Source of the DNA: Roseovarius azorensis
Lineage (GTDB): Bacteria > Pseudomonadota > Alphaproteobacteria > Rhodobacterales > Rhodobacteraceae
Assembly: GCF_900109455.1 (NCBI RefSeq)
Contig: NZ_FOAG01000015.1
Coordinates: 1 to 64,000, forward strand
Reading direction: 5' to 3'
DNA length: 64,000 bases
Position 1 is the stretch's first letter. The number at the start of each line of letters is the position of its first letter. The translations under genes were made by a program, and so were the position numbers. The notes beneath the pieces are model-generated. The model did not search any database. It saw only the letters and a list, made by a program, of their open reading frames with translations, and was not told the DNA's origin. Below are positions 44,235 through 53,480 of this stretch, piece after piece.

Positions 44235-45031
44235 TGGCCGAGTTGCGGTTTACCATCCTAGGCTGTGGCTCTTCGGGCGGGGTGCCGCGTCTGGGCGGAC
44301 ACTGGGGCGACTGCGACCCGGACGAGCCGCGCAATGCGCGCCGTCGCTGCTCCATGCTGATCGAACGCGAGACCGAAACCGGCACTACCCGCGTGCTGAT
44401 CGACACCTCACCTGACCTGCGCGCGCAGCTTCTGGATGCCGGGGTCGGAGTGCTGGATGCTGTGGTCTATACCCATTCTCATGCCGATCATGTCCACGGG
44501 ATCGACGATCTGCGGATGATCGTCTTCAACATGCGTCGGCGGCTGCCGGTCTGGGCGGATGGCGATACGCAGAACGCGCTCTATGCGCGTTTCGGCTATG
44601 CGTTCGTCCAGCCTGACGACAGCCCCTATCCTCCGATCCTCGACATGCATACGATCAGAGGGCCGTTTCGCGTCGAGGGAGAGGGTGGGGCAATCGAACT
44701 CTGCCCGATCCGGGTGCAGCACGGCTCTATCGACGCGCTCGGGTTTCGGGTCGGCGATCTGGCCTATCTGCCCGACGTGGCAGTCATCCCCGACGACGCC
44801 TGGGCGATTCTGGAGGGGCTGGATTGCTGGGTGCTCGATGCGCTCAGGCGCACGCCGCACCCGACGCATGCGCATCTTTCGCGGTCGCTCGAATGGATCG
44901 CGCGCGCGCGCCCGCGCCGCGGCGTTCTGACCAACATGCATATCGACATGGATTACCGGACACTGGTCGAGGAAACCCCCGAACATGTGACTCCGGCCCA
45001 TGACGGCATGATCATCCGCTACCCGGTCTGA
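44234..45031 (+). CDS. MBL-fold hydrolase (PhnP/RNase Z-like)
   Basis: A 265-residue beta-lactamase-fold hydrolase. The signature HSHADHVHGIDDLR (about residue 79) supplies the di-metal site, and the N-terminal FTILGCGSSGGVPRLGGHWG, with DCDPDEP, matches the PhnP/Lipoyl-like PF12706 branch. It lies in the same operon as tmk, holB and tatD, a conserved alphaproteobacterial order, and may act on cyclic phosphodiester substrates. It precedes the transporter by four bases. Confidence 0.88.
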   Translation: MAELRFTILGCGSSGGVPRLGGHWGDCDPDEPRNARRRCSMLIERETETGTTRVLIDTSPDLRAQLLDAGVGVLDAVVYTHSHADHVHGIDDLRMIVFNMRRRLPVWADGDTQNALYARFGYAFVQPDDSPYPPILDMHTIRGPFRVEGEGGAIELCPIRVQHGSIDALGFRVGDLAYLPDVAVIPDDAWAILEGLDCWVLDALRRTPHPTHAHLSRSLEWIARARPRRGVLTNMHIDMDYRTLVEETPEHVTPAHDGMIIRYPV

Positions 45032-45035
45032 TCCG

Positions 45036-45965
45036 ATGCAGGCGTTGATCGAGGTCATTCTGCCGGTCTTTCTGGTGATCGGCTTTGGTTATGTCGCGGT
45101 CTGGCGGCGCTGGTTCAGTCAGGCGGGGGTGGACGGGCTGATGGCATTCACCCAGAAATTCGCCATTCCCTGCCTGCTCTTTACCGCCATTTCCCGGCTT
45201 GATCTGGGGCAAAATTTCGATCTGCGCCTGTTGGCGGGATTCTATGCTGGCGCGTTGTCGGGTTTTCTGCTGGGGCTGTTCGGCGCGCGGCTGATCTTTG
45301 GGCGCACATGGGAGGATGCAGTGGCCATCGGCTTTTGCTGTCTGTTCTCCAACTCGGTTCTCCTGGGCCTGCCGATCATGGAACGCGCCTATGGGGCGGA
45401 TGCGCTCGCCGCGAATTTCGCGATCATCGCGGTACACTCGCCATTCTGCTACGGCATCGGAATCACCGTCATGGAGGTGGTGAAGGCGCGCGGCGTGGCG
45501 GGGCCGCAGGTTGTCGTCAAAGTGCTCAAGGCGATGTTCTCCAACACGCTGATCATGGGCGTGGGGCTGGGTTTCGTGGTCAATCTCTCGGGACTCACGC
45601 TGCCGGGGCCGGTCAATGACGGGCTTGATCTGATGGTGCGCGCGGCGCTGCCTGCCGCGCTTTTCGGGTTGGGCGGCGTGCTGGTGCAATACCGGCCCGA
45701 GGGCGATCTGCGCGTGATCCTTTATGTCTGCCTGATCTCGCTGGTGGCGCATCCGCTGATCACCTACGGCCTTGTTCTGGGGTTTGGTCTGCCGGTCGAG
45801 GCAGTCCGCTCGGCGGTGGTGACGGCGGCAATGGCGCCGGGGGTCAACGCCTATATCTTTGCCAACATATATGGCAACGCCAAGCGGGTGGCGGCATCGA
45901 GCGTGCTTTTGTCGACGGCGCTGACGGTCGTCACCGCATGGGTCTGGCTGCAAATCCTGCCCTGA
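45036..45965 (+). CDS. AEC-family permease
   Basis: A 309-residue auxin-efflux-carrier-type membrane protein with about ten helices. It starts MQALIEVILPVFLVIGFGYV and has the conserved central Asn/Pro-rich region (GFCCLFSNSVLLGLPIMERA) and the closing AAMAPGVNAYIFANIYGNAK. The family exports or imports small carboxylates; no substrate is implied. Four bases separate it from the MBL hydrolase, so it ends the operon. Confidence 0.85.
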   Translation: MQALIEVILPVFLVIGFGYVAVWRRWFSQAGVDGLMAFTQKFAIPCLLFTAISRLDLGQNFDLRLLAGFYAGALSGFLLGLFGARLIFGRTWEDAVAIGFCCLFSNSVLLGLPIMERAYGADALAANFAIIAVHSPFCYGIGITVMEVVKARGVAGPQVVVKVLKAMFSNTLIMGVGLGFVVNLSGLTLPGPVNDGLDLMVRAALPAALFGLGGVLVQYRPEGDLRVILYVCLISLVAHPLITYGLVLGFGLPVEAVRSAVVTAAMAPGVNAYIFANIYGNAKRVAASSVLLSTALTVVTAWVWLQILP

Positions 45966-46038
45966 GAGGCAAGGGCCCACGGGATGGGATGGTGCCGGGC
46001 GACCGGATTTGCGCGTAGCTCGGGGCATTGTGCGCACG

Positions 46039-47271
46039 TCAGCCGATCTTGAGCGGCGCCCCACCGGCAAAGCTGTTGCCTTTGACGTAATCGCAGGGTG
46101 CCTCCTGCATTTCCAGATGCAGGCCGCTGTCGGTATAGGGATGCGCGCGCGCCAGATCCTCGTTCACCTCGATGCCCAGACCGGGGGCCTCGGGCGGGGT
46201 GACAAGGCCATTTTCGACACGGATTCCACCGCCGATCAGGGCATCGTGAAACGGCGTCTCGATGCTCTCGGCCATCAGGATATTGGGGATCGAGGCGGCA
46301 AGGTGGATATTGGCCGCCCATTCGACGGGTCCGGCATAAAGATGCGGGGCCATCTGCGCGTTATGCGCCTCGGCGATGGCTGCGACTTTCTTCATCTCCC
46401 AGATGCCGCCCGCACGGCCAAGGGCGGGTTGCAGGATCGCGGCGGCACCGGCCTGCAGGACGGCGGCGAATTCGGCCTTGGTAGTCAACCGCTCGCCGGT
46501 GGCGACGGGGATGCGCACGGCCTGCGCGACCTGCGTCATCGCGAGCGGATTGTCGGGCGGGACGGGTTCTTCGAACCAGAGCGGCGAATAGGGTTCCAGC
46601 GCCTGACCCAGCCGGATCGCGCCTGCCGTGGTGAACTGCCCGTGGGTGCCGAACAGAAGATCGGCCTTGTTGCCGACAGCTTCGCGGATAGCCTTGCAGA
46701 AGGCGACAGAGATCGAGATATCCGACATCGCGGGCATATGGCCGCCGCGCAGAGTGTATGGCCCGGCTGGATCGAACTTGACCGCCGTATAGCCGCGCGC
46801 GACGCAATCGGCAGCACTTTCGGCAGCCATCTCGGGTGAGGTCCAGAAATCGGCGACGGGATGATGGGGCAGGGGATAGAGATAGGTATAGGCGCGGATG
46901 CGGTCATTCATCCGCCCGCCCAGAAGCGCCCAGACCGGTCGTCCGCGCGCCTTGCCCAGAATGTCCCAGCAGGCGATCTCCAGCCCGGAGAACGCCCCCA
47001 TCACGGTCAGGTCGGGCCGCTGGGTGAAACCCGAAGAATAGGCGCGACGGAACATCAACTCGATATTCTCAGGGCTCTCGCCCGCCATGTGCCGCGCGAA
47101 CACATCGTTGATTACTGCGCGCATCGCCTCGGGTCCGACCGATGAGGCATAGCATTCGCCCCAGCCGGTGATCCCGTCATCGGTGGTGAGCTTGACCAGA
47201 ATCCAGTAGCGCCCGCCCCAGCCCGGAGCCGGGGGCGCGGTGACGATGATGTCCAGATCCTTGAGTTTCAT
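46039..47271 (-). CDS. Mandelate racemase/muconate lactonizing enzyme family protein
   Basis: A 410-residue enolase-superfamily enzyme. The capping domain is N-terminal (WILVKLTTDDGITGWGECYA); the barrel carries AVKFDPAG (Lys region, about 167), the metal-binding FEEPVPPD (about 230) and the GER motif (about 255), plus a conserved His in MAPHLYAGPV. It abstracts a proton alpha to a carboxylate, probably dehydrating or cycloisomerising a sugar acid. The nearest functional analogues I can think of are sugar-acid dehydratases and 3,6-anhydrogalactonate cycloisomerase. It lies on the minus strand, 69 bases after the ADH gene. Confidence 0.85.
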   Translation of the reverse strand: MKLKDLDIIVTAPPAPGWGGRYWILVKLTTDDGITGWGECYASSVGPEAMRAVINDVFARHMAGESPENIELMFRRAYSSGFTQRPDLTVMGAFSGLEIACWDILGKARGRPVWALLGGRMNDRIRAYTYLYPLPHHPVADFWTSPEMAAESAADCVARGYTAVKFDPAGPYTLRGGHMPAMSDISISVAFCKAIREAVGNKADLLFGTHGQFTTAGAIRLGQALEPYSPLWFEEPVPPDNPLAMTQVAQAVRIPVATGERLTTKAEFAAVLQAGAAAILQPALGRAGGIWEMKKVAAIAEAHNAQMAPHLYAGPVEWAANIHLAASIPNILMAESIETPFHDALIGGGIRVENGLVTPPEAPGLGIEVNEDLARAHPYTDSGLHLEMQEAPCDYVKGNSFAGGAPLKIG

Positions 47272-47340
47272 GGAATTTATCCTTTGTGTATTCTGGTTCC
47301 CGGCCTTCGGGCCACCGAGACGTTTCAGGCGGGAATAACG

Positions 47341-48426
47341 CTATTCAAATACGATCACATTGCGTCGGGCCGCGCCGGATCTGGTATCGGCAATTGCCTC
47401 GTTGATCTGGTCAAGACGCCAGCGGCCGGAAATCAGCTCATCGAGCCTGAGCCGCCCCTGCCGGTAGAGATCGACCATCCAGGGGATATCCCGGCGGATC
47501 ACCGTCTCGCCCATTTTCGAGCCGATCATGGACTGACCTGCCGCCGCGAAATTGACCGCCTCGTAGGATGAGACGGCACCCGTATGGGGCATGCCGACCA
47601 TGATCATGCGACCGCCCCCGGCAAGGTAACGCGGAGCATCGTCATAGGCGCGGGCCGCGCCCACGGTGACCAGCACCACATCGGCCCCGCGCCCCATGGC
47701 TTGTTTCGCTGCGCGCCAGGGCTTTTCCTGCGTCGCCATCACGCCGTCGGTCGCGCCAAAGGCGCGCGCGGTGGCCAGCTTGTCGTCGCTCATATCTACC
47801 GCGACGATGCGCCGGGCGCCGGCAATGCGCGCGCCCTGAATGGCATTGAGCCCGACGCCGCCCGCGCCGATCACCACCACATCCTCACCGGCACGCAGGC
47901 GTGCGGCATTGACCACCGCGCCCACGCCGGTGATGACCCCACAGGCCAGAAGGCTGGCGGCGGCCATGTCGATGCCTTCGGGGATTTTCACGATCTGGCT
48001 GTGATGCACCACCACCTTTTCGGCAAATGCGCCGCAGGCCATGGCCTGTGTCAGCCTCCCGCCCGACGCCGTACCAAGCGGTCCGTCTTCGCCGTCATGC
48101 GGCGTCTCGCAGCCGGTGGGCCGTCCCGCAGCGCAGGGCGCACAGTTCCCGCAGGCGCGGATCAGCGTGACAACCACCGGATCACCCGGAGCAAAGCCCG
48201 TGGTGCCAGCGCCCACCGCGCTTACGCGCCCTGCCGCCTCGTGACCGTATACCGCCGGAAGCGTGCCGCCCCAGGCGCCTTCGGCAAAGGAGATGTCGGA
48301 ATGGCAGATCGCCACCGCTTCGAGATCAATCTGCACCTCACCCGGCTGGGGCGCGCGCAGATGCACGTCCTCGATCACGAGCGGCTCGCGGAAGGCGTGG
48401 CAAACCGCGGCTTTGATGATCTGCAT
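47341..48426 (-). CDS. Zinc-dependent alcohol dehydrogenase (class III-like)
   Basis: A 361-residue medium-chain dehydrogenase. Catalytic-zinc residues are in AICHSDISF (Cys ~40) and GHEAAG (His ~62, Glu ~63), and the structural-zinc lobe is RACGNCAPCAAGRPTGC (residues ~90-106). The Rossmann fold is VVIGAGGVGLNAIQGARIAG (about 182). It oxidises alcohols or aldehyde adducts with NAD. Together with its neighbours it suggests catabolism of a sugar acid, aromatic or similar compound; the substrate is unknown. Confidence 0.88.
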   Translation of the reverse strand: MQIIKAAVCHAFREPLVIEDVHLRAPQPGEVQIDLEAVAICHSDISFAEGAWGGTLPAVYGHEAAGRVSAVGAGTTGFAPGDPVVVTLIRACGNCAPCAAGRPTGCETPHDGEDGPLGTASGGRLTQAMACGAFAEKVVVHHSQIVKIPEGIDMAAASLLACGVITGVGAVVNAARLRAGEDVVVIGAGGVGLNAIQGARIAGARRIVAVDMSDDKLATARAFGATDGVMATQEKPWRAAKQAMGRGADVVLVTVGAARAYDDAPRYLAGGGRMIMVGMPHTGAVSSYEAVNFAAAGQSMIGSKMGETVIRRDIPWMVDLYRQGRLRLDELISGRWRLDQINEAIADTRSGAARRNVIVFE

Positions 48427-48492
48427 GTCTCTGTTCCTTCTGGTTTCGCGTCAGGTGATGCGGATTCGCGCGGGGCCGCAAGCACGATCGCG

Positions 48493-49293
48493 TCACATCG
48501 TGTCGATATGGCCCGTGCCACGCAGGAAATCGTCGAGCAGGCGCGCGTAATCCTCGGGGTGGTCAATGGGGGGCACATGGCCCGCGCGACGGATCAGGTG
48601 AAAGCGTGATCCGGGAACGAGTGCTACCGTCTCGCGCACCAGATCGGGTGGGGTCGATCCATCCTCTGATCCGGCAATCCCCAGTGTCGGCAGGCGCAGG
48701 CCGCTTGTGGGGGTATAGAAATCGGTGCCTGAAATGGCCGAGGCACAACCGACATACCCCTCCGGATCATGTCTGCTGAGCAGGTCTAGCCAGGGCAAAT
48801 GGCGGTTCTCCCTGATGAAAACCGGCGAAAACCAGCGTTGGCAGGAGGCGAGGGCCAGATCCGCCATCCCGCCGGGGCGGCGGGCGGTGGCGATGCGCCC
48901 GGCCCAGATTTCCGGCGTGCCGATCCTGGCCCCGGTATTGGAGAGCACCAGCGCGCGAATCAGATCGGGACGCTTGACCGCCAGCCCCTGGGCCACCATG
49001 CCGCCGATGGAGAGACCGACGAACATCGCTTCGGTGATGTTCAGGTGATCCAGAAGTCGCTCGGCATCGCGCACCAGCGCCCCCATCGAATAGGGGGCGG
49101 GAGGGCAGGAGGATTTCCCATGCCCGCGCGCGTCATAGCGGATGATCCGCAATCCCGGTGGCAGCAACGGCACCACCGCATCCCATAGCATCGTGCCGGT
49201 GCCGAGCGCATGGGCAAAGACGACGGGCGCGCCGTCGCGTGTCCCCTCGTCAAGGTAGTGCAGGGTAACATCATCGAATTCGGCAAACGGCAT
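48493..49293 (-). CDS. Alpha/beta hydrolase, 3-oxoadipate enol-lactonase-like
   Basis: A 266-residue alpha/beta hydrolase. The nucleophile elbow is GLSIGGMV (Ser about 93), the oxyanion region is HALGTGTMLWDAVVPLL, and the catalytic Asp and His are near GSEDGSTPPD and RAGHVPPIDHP. This pattern matches PcaD-type enol-lactonases of the beta-ketoadipate pathway, but the rest of the pathway is not here, so other lactones are possible. It ends 66 bases before the ADH. Confidence 0.82.
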   Translation of the reverse strand: MPFAEFDDVTLHYLDEGTRDGAPVVFAHALGTGTMLWDAVVPLLPPGLRIIRYDARGHGKSSCPPAPYSMGALVRDAERLLDHLNITEAMFVGLSIGGMVAQGLAVKRPDLIRALVLSNTGARIGTPEIWAGRIATARRPGGMADLALASCQRWFSPVFIRENRHLPWLDLLSRHDPEGYVGCASAISGTDFYTPTSGLRLPTLGIAGSEDGSTPPDLVRETVALVPGSRFHLIRRAGHVPPIDHPEDYARLLDDFLRGTGHIDTM

Positions 49294-49302
49294 GGGCGAT
49301 CC

Positions 49303-50277
49303 TCAGGCAAAGCGGTGCAGGGCTTCGCGGAACACATCGGCGTCCACGTTACCGCCGGAAATGGTGGCAAAGACCGCATCGCCTTCGATTTGATCGCGGC
49401 GAAAGAGGGCGGCTGCCAGCGCCACCGCGCCGCCGGGTTCCGCCACGATCCTGAGCCGGGAGAAGGCAAGCGCCATGGCGTGCAGACATTCGTCCTCGGT
49501 GACCACAAGGCCGGGGCCGCAAAGGCGTTGCATGATCGGAAAGGTGATATTGCCCGGCTGCGGTGTCACGATGGCGTCGCATAGGCTGCCCGAAAGGCGC
49601 GTGTTGCGTTCGATCCGGCCAGAGGCGAGCGAACGGGTGGCGTCGTCGAAGCCCTCGGGTTCGCAGGGGCGCGCGCGCAAACCCGGCGCATCTGCCTCGA
49701 GTGCCAATGCAATGCCCGAGGTCAGGCCGCCGCCGCCGCAGCACACCAGCACATCGGCGGTTCCGATGCCAAGTGCGGCCGCAGCCTCGGCGATCTCCAG
49801 CCCCACCGTGCCTTGTCCCGCGATCACCTGCGGCTCGTCATATGGCTTGATCAGCGTGAGACCGCGCTCGCCGCTCAGGCGCGCGCCGATGGCGTCGCGA
49901 TCCTCGGTCGCGCGGTCGTAGAGCACCACCTCCGCTCCCAGAGCGCGGGTGTTGTCGATCTTGGTCCGTGGCGCGTCCGAGGGCATGATGATCACGCTCG
50001 GCACGCCGAATTCGTTTGCCGCAAGGGCAACGCCCTGTGCGTGGTTGCCAGAGGAAAAGGCGATGACGCCATGCGCACGAGTATCGGGATCAAGCGCCGA
50101 GATGGCAGAGCGCGCGCCGCGATACTTGAAACTGCCGGTGTGTTGCAGGCATTCAGGTTTCACGAACACGCGACGCCCCGCGATCTCGTCGAGAAAGAGC
50201 GAGGACAGCAGTGGCGTGCGCCTCGCATGGCCCGCAAGGCGGGCAGCGGAGGCGCGGATCATGGTGATGTCTGTCAT
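49303..50277 (-). CDS. PLP-dependent threonine/serine dehydratase-like enzyme
   Basis: A 324-residue fold-type II PLP enzyme without an ACT domain. The PLP lysine is in HTGSFKYRGA (about residue 51), the phosphate-binding loop is CCGGGGLTSGIAL (about 183), and SSGNHAQG is the substrate loop. It deaminates hydroxy amino acids; the family also includes racemases and hydroxyectoine-catabolism enzymes, so the exact substrate is uncertain. It overlaps the next alpha/beta hydrolase by 4 bases. Confidence 0.85.
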   Translation of the reverse strand: MTDITMIRASAARLAGHARRTPLLSSLFLDEIAGRRVFVKPECLQHTGSFKYRGARSAISALDPDTRAHGVIAFSSGNHAQGVALAANEFGVPSVIIMPSDAPRTKIDNTRALGAEVVLYDRATEDRDAIGARLSGERGLTLIKPYDEPQVIAGQGTVGLEIAEAAAALGIGTADVLVCCGGGGLTSGIALALEADAPGLRARPCEPEGFDDATRSLASGRIERNTRLSGSLCDAIVTPQPGNITFPIMQRLCGPGLVVTEDECLHAMALAFSRLRIVAEPGGAVALAAALFRRDQIEGDAVFATISGGNVDADVFREALHRFA

Positions 50278-51107
50278 TCTATCTGGTCCAGAAGGGCGTG
50301 AATGGCGGCGAGCGCCTCGGGTTCATCGAGAAAGGGCACATGACCGCGATCCGGCACCGTGGCGGCGATCATGCCGGGATGGCGGGCCTGCATCGCGGCC
50401 AGCGTGGCGGGTGTCAGAAGGTCGGAATTGGTCCCGCGGATTGCGGCAAGCGGCAGATCGCGCAGCGTGTCAAAGAGCAGCCACAGATCTGGTGCCTCGC
50501 CCGCGCCAGCCTGACCGATCAGCGCGTCGCGCAGGCGGGCATCATAGCGGATGCCAAGGCCGCCGCCGGGCCTTTCCTCGAACATGAATCCGGCCTGCTG
50601 TCGCCAGCGGGCGAGCGGCACGCCGGGAAAGCCGGTTGCATGCACATGTGCAAGCGCTGCTGCGGCGGCGTCGAGATCGGGCAGGTCGGGCGCGCGGCCG
50701 ACATAATCCATGATCCGCTCCAGCCCCTTCGGATCAACCTCGGGACCGATATCGTTGAGCACCACCCCCGACAGTCGCGCGGGATGGCTGTAGGCCAGCA
50801 CCATTGCGATCAGCCCGCCGCGCGAGGTGCCGAGGATGGTGGCCCTGTCCAATCCCGCGTGATCCATCAGTTCGATCGCATCCTGCCCCTCGCGCAGGAT
50901 GTTGTAGCTCATGCAATCGGGTGCGTGATCCGATTGTCCGCGCCCGCGATAGTCCATGCGGATCACCCGGTGCCCGCCAAGATGCGGCAGCACAAAGCTG
51001 AAATCCGCACTGTTGCGGGTCAGCCCGGCAAGGCAGAGGATCGCGGGGCCTTCGCCTTCGTCCTCGTAATGCAGCGACAATCCGTCAGAGGTGGTGAATC
51101 GCGCCAT
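50274..51107 (-). CDS. Alpha/beta hydrolase
   Basis: A 277-residue alpha/beta hydrolase with nucleophile GTSRGGL (about residue 95), oxyanion strand CLAGLTRNSADFS, catalytic Asp near RGTNSDLLTP and His in PDRGHVPFLDEP. It is distinct from the enol-lactonase at 48493 (different loop before the nucleophile). It overlaps the dehydratase by 4 bases and the dehalogenase stop by one, so three enzymes are coupled. Substrate unknown. Confidence 0.82.
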   Translation of the reverse strand: MARFTTSDGLSLHYEDEGEGPAILCLAGLTRNSADFSFVLPHLGGHRVIRMDYRGRGQSDHAPDCMSYNILREGQDAIELMDHAGLDRATILGTSRGGLIAMVLAYSHPARLSGVVLNDIGPEVDPKGLERIMDYVGRAPDLPDLDAAAAALAHVHATGFPGVPLARWRQQAGFMFEERPGGGLGIRYDARLRDALIGQAGAGEAPDLWLLFDTLRDLPLAAIRGTNSDLLTPATLAAMQARHPGMIAATVPDRGHVPFLDEPEALAAIHALLDQIE

Positions 51108-51793
51108 CAGCCGCGCGCCAGATCGGGGATTCCGGTCAGATCGCTCAGACGGTGTCTTGGTGTTGCGGGCAGGCGGTCCACCGGGTCGCCGGCACGGTTG
51201 ACCCAGGCGGTCGTGAAACCATATCCTGCAGCGGCGCAGGCGTCCCAGCCGTTCGACGACACGAACAGCACCTCATCCGGTGCACAGCCGAATCGCTGCC
51301 CCACCAGATCATAGACCACGCGCGCGGGCTTGTAGATGCCGACGCTCTCGACCGAGAGCACGTCGTCAAGCACATCCCCGATACTCGCCGACTGCACTGC
51401 CCCCTGCAACATGTCCGGTGATCCGTTGGACAGAATCGCGGTGTTCATGCCCGCCGCCTTGAGTGTGGCCAGCATGGCGGGAACCTCGGGATAGGCTTCC
51501 AGCTCCCAGTAGAGTTGCAGCAGGCGTTCGCGCAATCCGGCATCGGCCTGCAATCCTTCGGCTTCAAGCGCCCAGTCCAGCCCGTCCTGCGTCACCTGCC
51601 AGAACCCGGTGTGCTGGTCCATGACGGCGCGCAGCCAGGTGTATTGCAACTGTTTGAGCCGCCATTTCTCGGCGATCGCCGGCCAGTGGCGGGCAAAGAC
51701 CTCGCGTCCCGGTTCCTGCGCGGCGCTGCGCGCCGCGGCGGCGACGTCGAACAGCGTTCCATAGGCGTCAAAGATGCAGGTGGTGATCGGCAT
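51107..51793 (-). CDS. HAD-type haloacid dehalogenase (type II)
   Basis: A 228-residue HAD hydrolase: motif I FDAYGTLFD with nucleophile Asp9, motif II ILSNGSPD (residues ~105-112) with Ser/Asn, and motif III Lys in GIYKPARVVYDL (about 150). DEVLFVSSNGWDA supplies motif IV. It matches L-2-haloacid dehalogenases. The start at 51793 is preferred to 51829. It is the first gene of the minus-strand enzyme group, so its promoter probably drives the dehydratase and hydrolase too. Confidence 0.88.
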   Translation of the reverse strand: MPITTCIFDAYGTLFDVAAAARSAAQEPGREVFARHWPAIAEKWRLKQLQYTWLRAVMDQHTGFWQVTQDGLDWALEAEGLQADAGLRERLLQLYWELEAYPEVPAMLATLKAAGMNTAILSNGSPDMLQGAVQSASIGDVLDDVLSVESVGIYKPARVVYDLVGQRFGCAPDEVLFVSSNGWDACAAAGYGFTTAWVNRAGDPVDRLPATPRHRLSDLTGIPDLARG

Positions 51794-52002
51794 GGCAGTC
51801 CCCCTTTGTGATCGGGCGCAGACTGGCACGGAACAGAACGGCGGGAAAGACCCAAGCGCTCACGCGGCTGTGAGGAGTGCGGGTCATCGTCAGGATCGGT
51901 TTGCAAATCAGATCGGGGGCAGGTAAGATTCATCCATCATACAAGCACCCGCGTGGCAGACGCGGCCTTGCAAACTCATCCCCCCAACAGATTGGATATG
52001 CC

Positions 52003-52431
52003 ATGACGCAGGTCAAACCGGGCGATACCGTCCGCATTCACTATACCGGAACACTGGCGGACGGCACTACCTTTGACAGCAGCGAGGGCCGCGATCCACT
52101 GGAATTCGCGGTTGGATCCGGGCAGATCATTCCCGGTCTCGATGCCGCCCTGCCGGGCATGGCTGTGGGCGAGAAGAAGACCGTCGAAGTGTCCGCCGAC
52201 GAGGCGTACGGTCAGCCGGATCCGAGCGCCCAGCAGGCCGTGCCCCGCGCCGAGATTCCCGCCGATATCCCGCTCGATCCGGGCACGCAGTTGCAGGTGC
52301 AGACGCCGCAGGGGCAGGTGATGCCGGTGACGGTGGTCGAGGTCACCGAAGAGCAGGTGGTGCTGGATGCCAATCACCCGCTTGCGGGCAAGGATCTGAC
52401 CTTTGCCATCGAATTGGTCTCGATCGCCTGA
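52003..52431 (+). CDS. FKBP-type peptidyl-prolyl isomerase
   Basis: A 142-residue FKBP/SlyD-like isomerase: VRIHYTGTLADGTTFDSSEG, the core LPGMAVGEKKTVEVSADEAY, and an inserted flap near residues 80-120 (IPLDPGTQLQVQTPQGQVMP). No His-rich metal tail is present, unlike E. coli SlyD. It accelerates proline isomerisation in the cytosol. It is transcribed alone on the plus strand. Confidence 0.9.
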   Translation: MTQVKPGDTVRIHYTGTLADGTTFDSSEGRDPLEFAVGSGQIIPGLDAALPGMAVGEKKTVEVSADEAYGQPDPSAQQAVPRAEIPADIPLDPGTQLQVQTPQGQVMPVTVVEVTEEQVVLDANHPLAGKDLTFAIELVSIA

Positions 52432-52445
52432 ACCGTGCGCTCCGG

Positions 52446-52479
52446 CCCCTGCGGCAGGTCGCGTCGTGGGTCGCAGGGG
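52446..52479. terminator. Bidirectional hairpin terminator
   Basis: The inverted repeat CCCCTGCG (52446-52453) and CGCAGGGG (52472-52479) lies between the convergent FKBP and quinone reductase genes. It can end transcription from both sides, though T runs are short. Confidence 0.55.
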
Positions 52480-53469
52480 TCAGGCGATGTCGAGCAGAAC
52501 TGCGCCCATGCGCCCCGGCGTCATCGTCGCCTCATGCGCCCTGGCACAGTCTGCCAAGGGGTAATGCGCGTGGATCGCGGGGCGAAGCGCACCGGTTTCA
52601 AGGGCCTCATGCAGCCGTGCGATGGCGATCTGCCGGGCGGCGTCAGGCAGGATGTAAACCAGCGTGATGTCGAGCGTGAGCGCCTTGAAGAGATAGGGGC
52701 CAAAGGGCAGTTGCGGGACCATGTCCTTGCCCGAGCCATAGGCGGCGATGGTGCCGTTCGGGGCCATGACCTCGGCCAGCAGGGCGGCGTTCCGGCCGAA
52801 TTCCACCTCGATCGCGCGCGAGACGCCACGACGGCCGGTGGCATCGAGGATCCTCGCGGCAAGATCGGGGTCGGCATAGTCGAACACATGCGCGGCGCCT
52901 GCTGCGCGCACCCGCTTTATGGCAGAGTTCGAGCAGGTGGCGATGACCGTCGCACCCGAGGCGCTGGCCAGTTGCACCGCGTTATGCCCCACCGCCCCCG
53001 CGCCGCCCGAGACGAGCAGCGTCTGTCCCGCCACCTCGCCGCCGCCATAGACGGTGTGCGCGGCGGTCAACCCCGGAATTCCCAGGGTCGCACCGGTGTC
53101 AAATGACACCCCTTCGGGCAGGGGCACGGCCTGTGCGGCGGGCAGGGCGATATAGTCGGCCGCCGTGCCCGATGGCCGCTGCCACTGACCGTTCCAGATC
53201 CACACGCGCTGGCCGATGCGCCCGGCGTCGACATCTTGGCCGACCGCCTCGATCACGCCCGCGCCGTCTGAATGCGGGATGATTCGCGGAAAGGGCGGCC
53301 TGGTTGCACCGGGGCGATTGCCTGCCCGCGCCTTGGCGTCCGACGGATTGACTCCCGAGACATGCAGCCGCACCAGCACCTCGCCCGGTGCCGGGTCGGG
53401 GGATGGCATATCCGACAATCGCAATACATCCGCTGCCGCGCCGAATTCCGAGTACCAGACCGCGCGCAT
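52480..53469 (-). CDS. NADPH:quinone oxidoreductase
   Basis: A 329-residue zinc-free medium-chain reductase: MRAVWYSEFGAAADVLRLSD, the N-terminal VSGVNPSDAKARAG, and the NADPH Rossmann fold TLLVSGGAGAVGHNAVQLAS (around residue 148). Quinone reductase (QOR) subfamily; reduces quinones or other alpha,beta-unsaturated carbonyls. Monocistronic, 11 bases after the irr stop on the same strand, so possibly iron-regulated through read-through. Confidence 0.88.
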   Translation of the reverse strand: MRAVWYSEFGAAADVLRLSDMPSPDPAPGEVLVRLHVSGVNPSDAKARAGNRPGATRPPFPRIIPHSDGAGVIEAVGQDVDAGRIGQRVWIWNGQWQRPSGTAADYIALPAAQAVPLPEGVSFDTGATLGIPGLTAAHTVYGGGEVAGQTLLVSGGAGAVGHNAVQLASASGATVIATCSNSAIKRVRAAGAAHVFDYADPDLAARILDATGRRGVSRAIEVEFGRNAALLAEVMAPNGTIAAYGSGKDMVPQLPFGPYLFKALTLDITLVYILPDAARQIAIARLHEALETGALRPAIHAHYPLADCARAHEATMTPGRMGAVLLDIA

Positions 53470-53480
53470 CGCGGGGCCGG

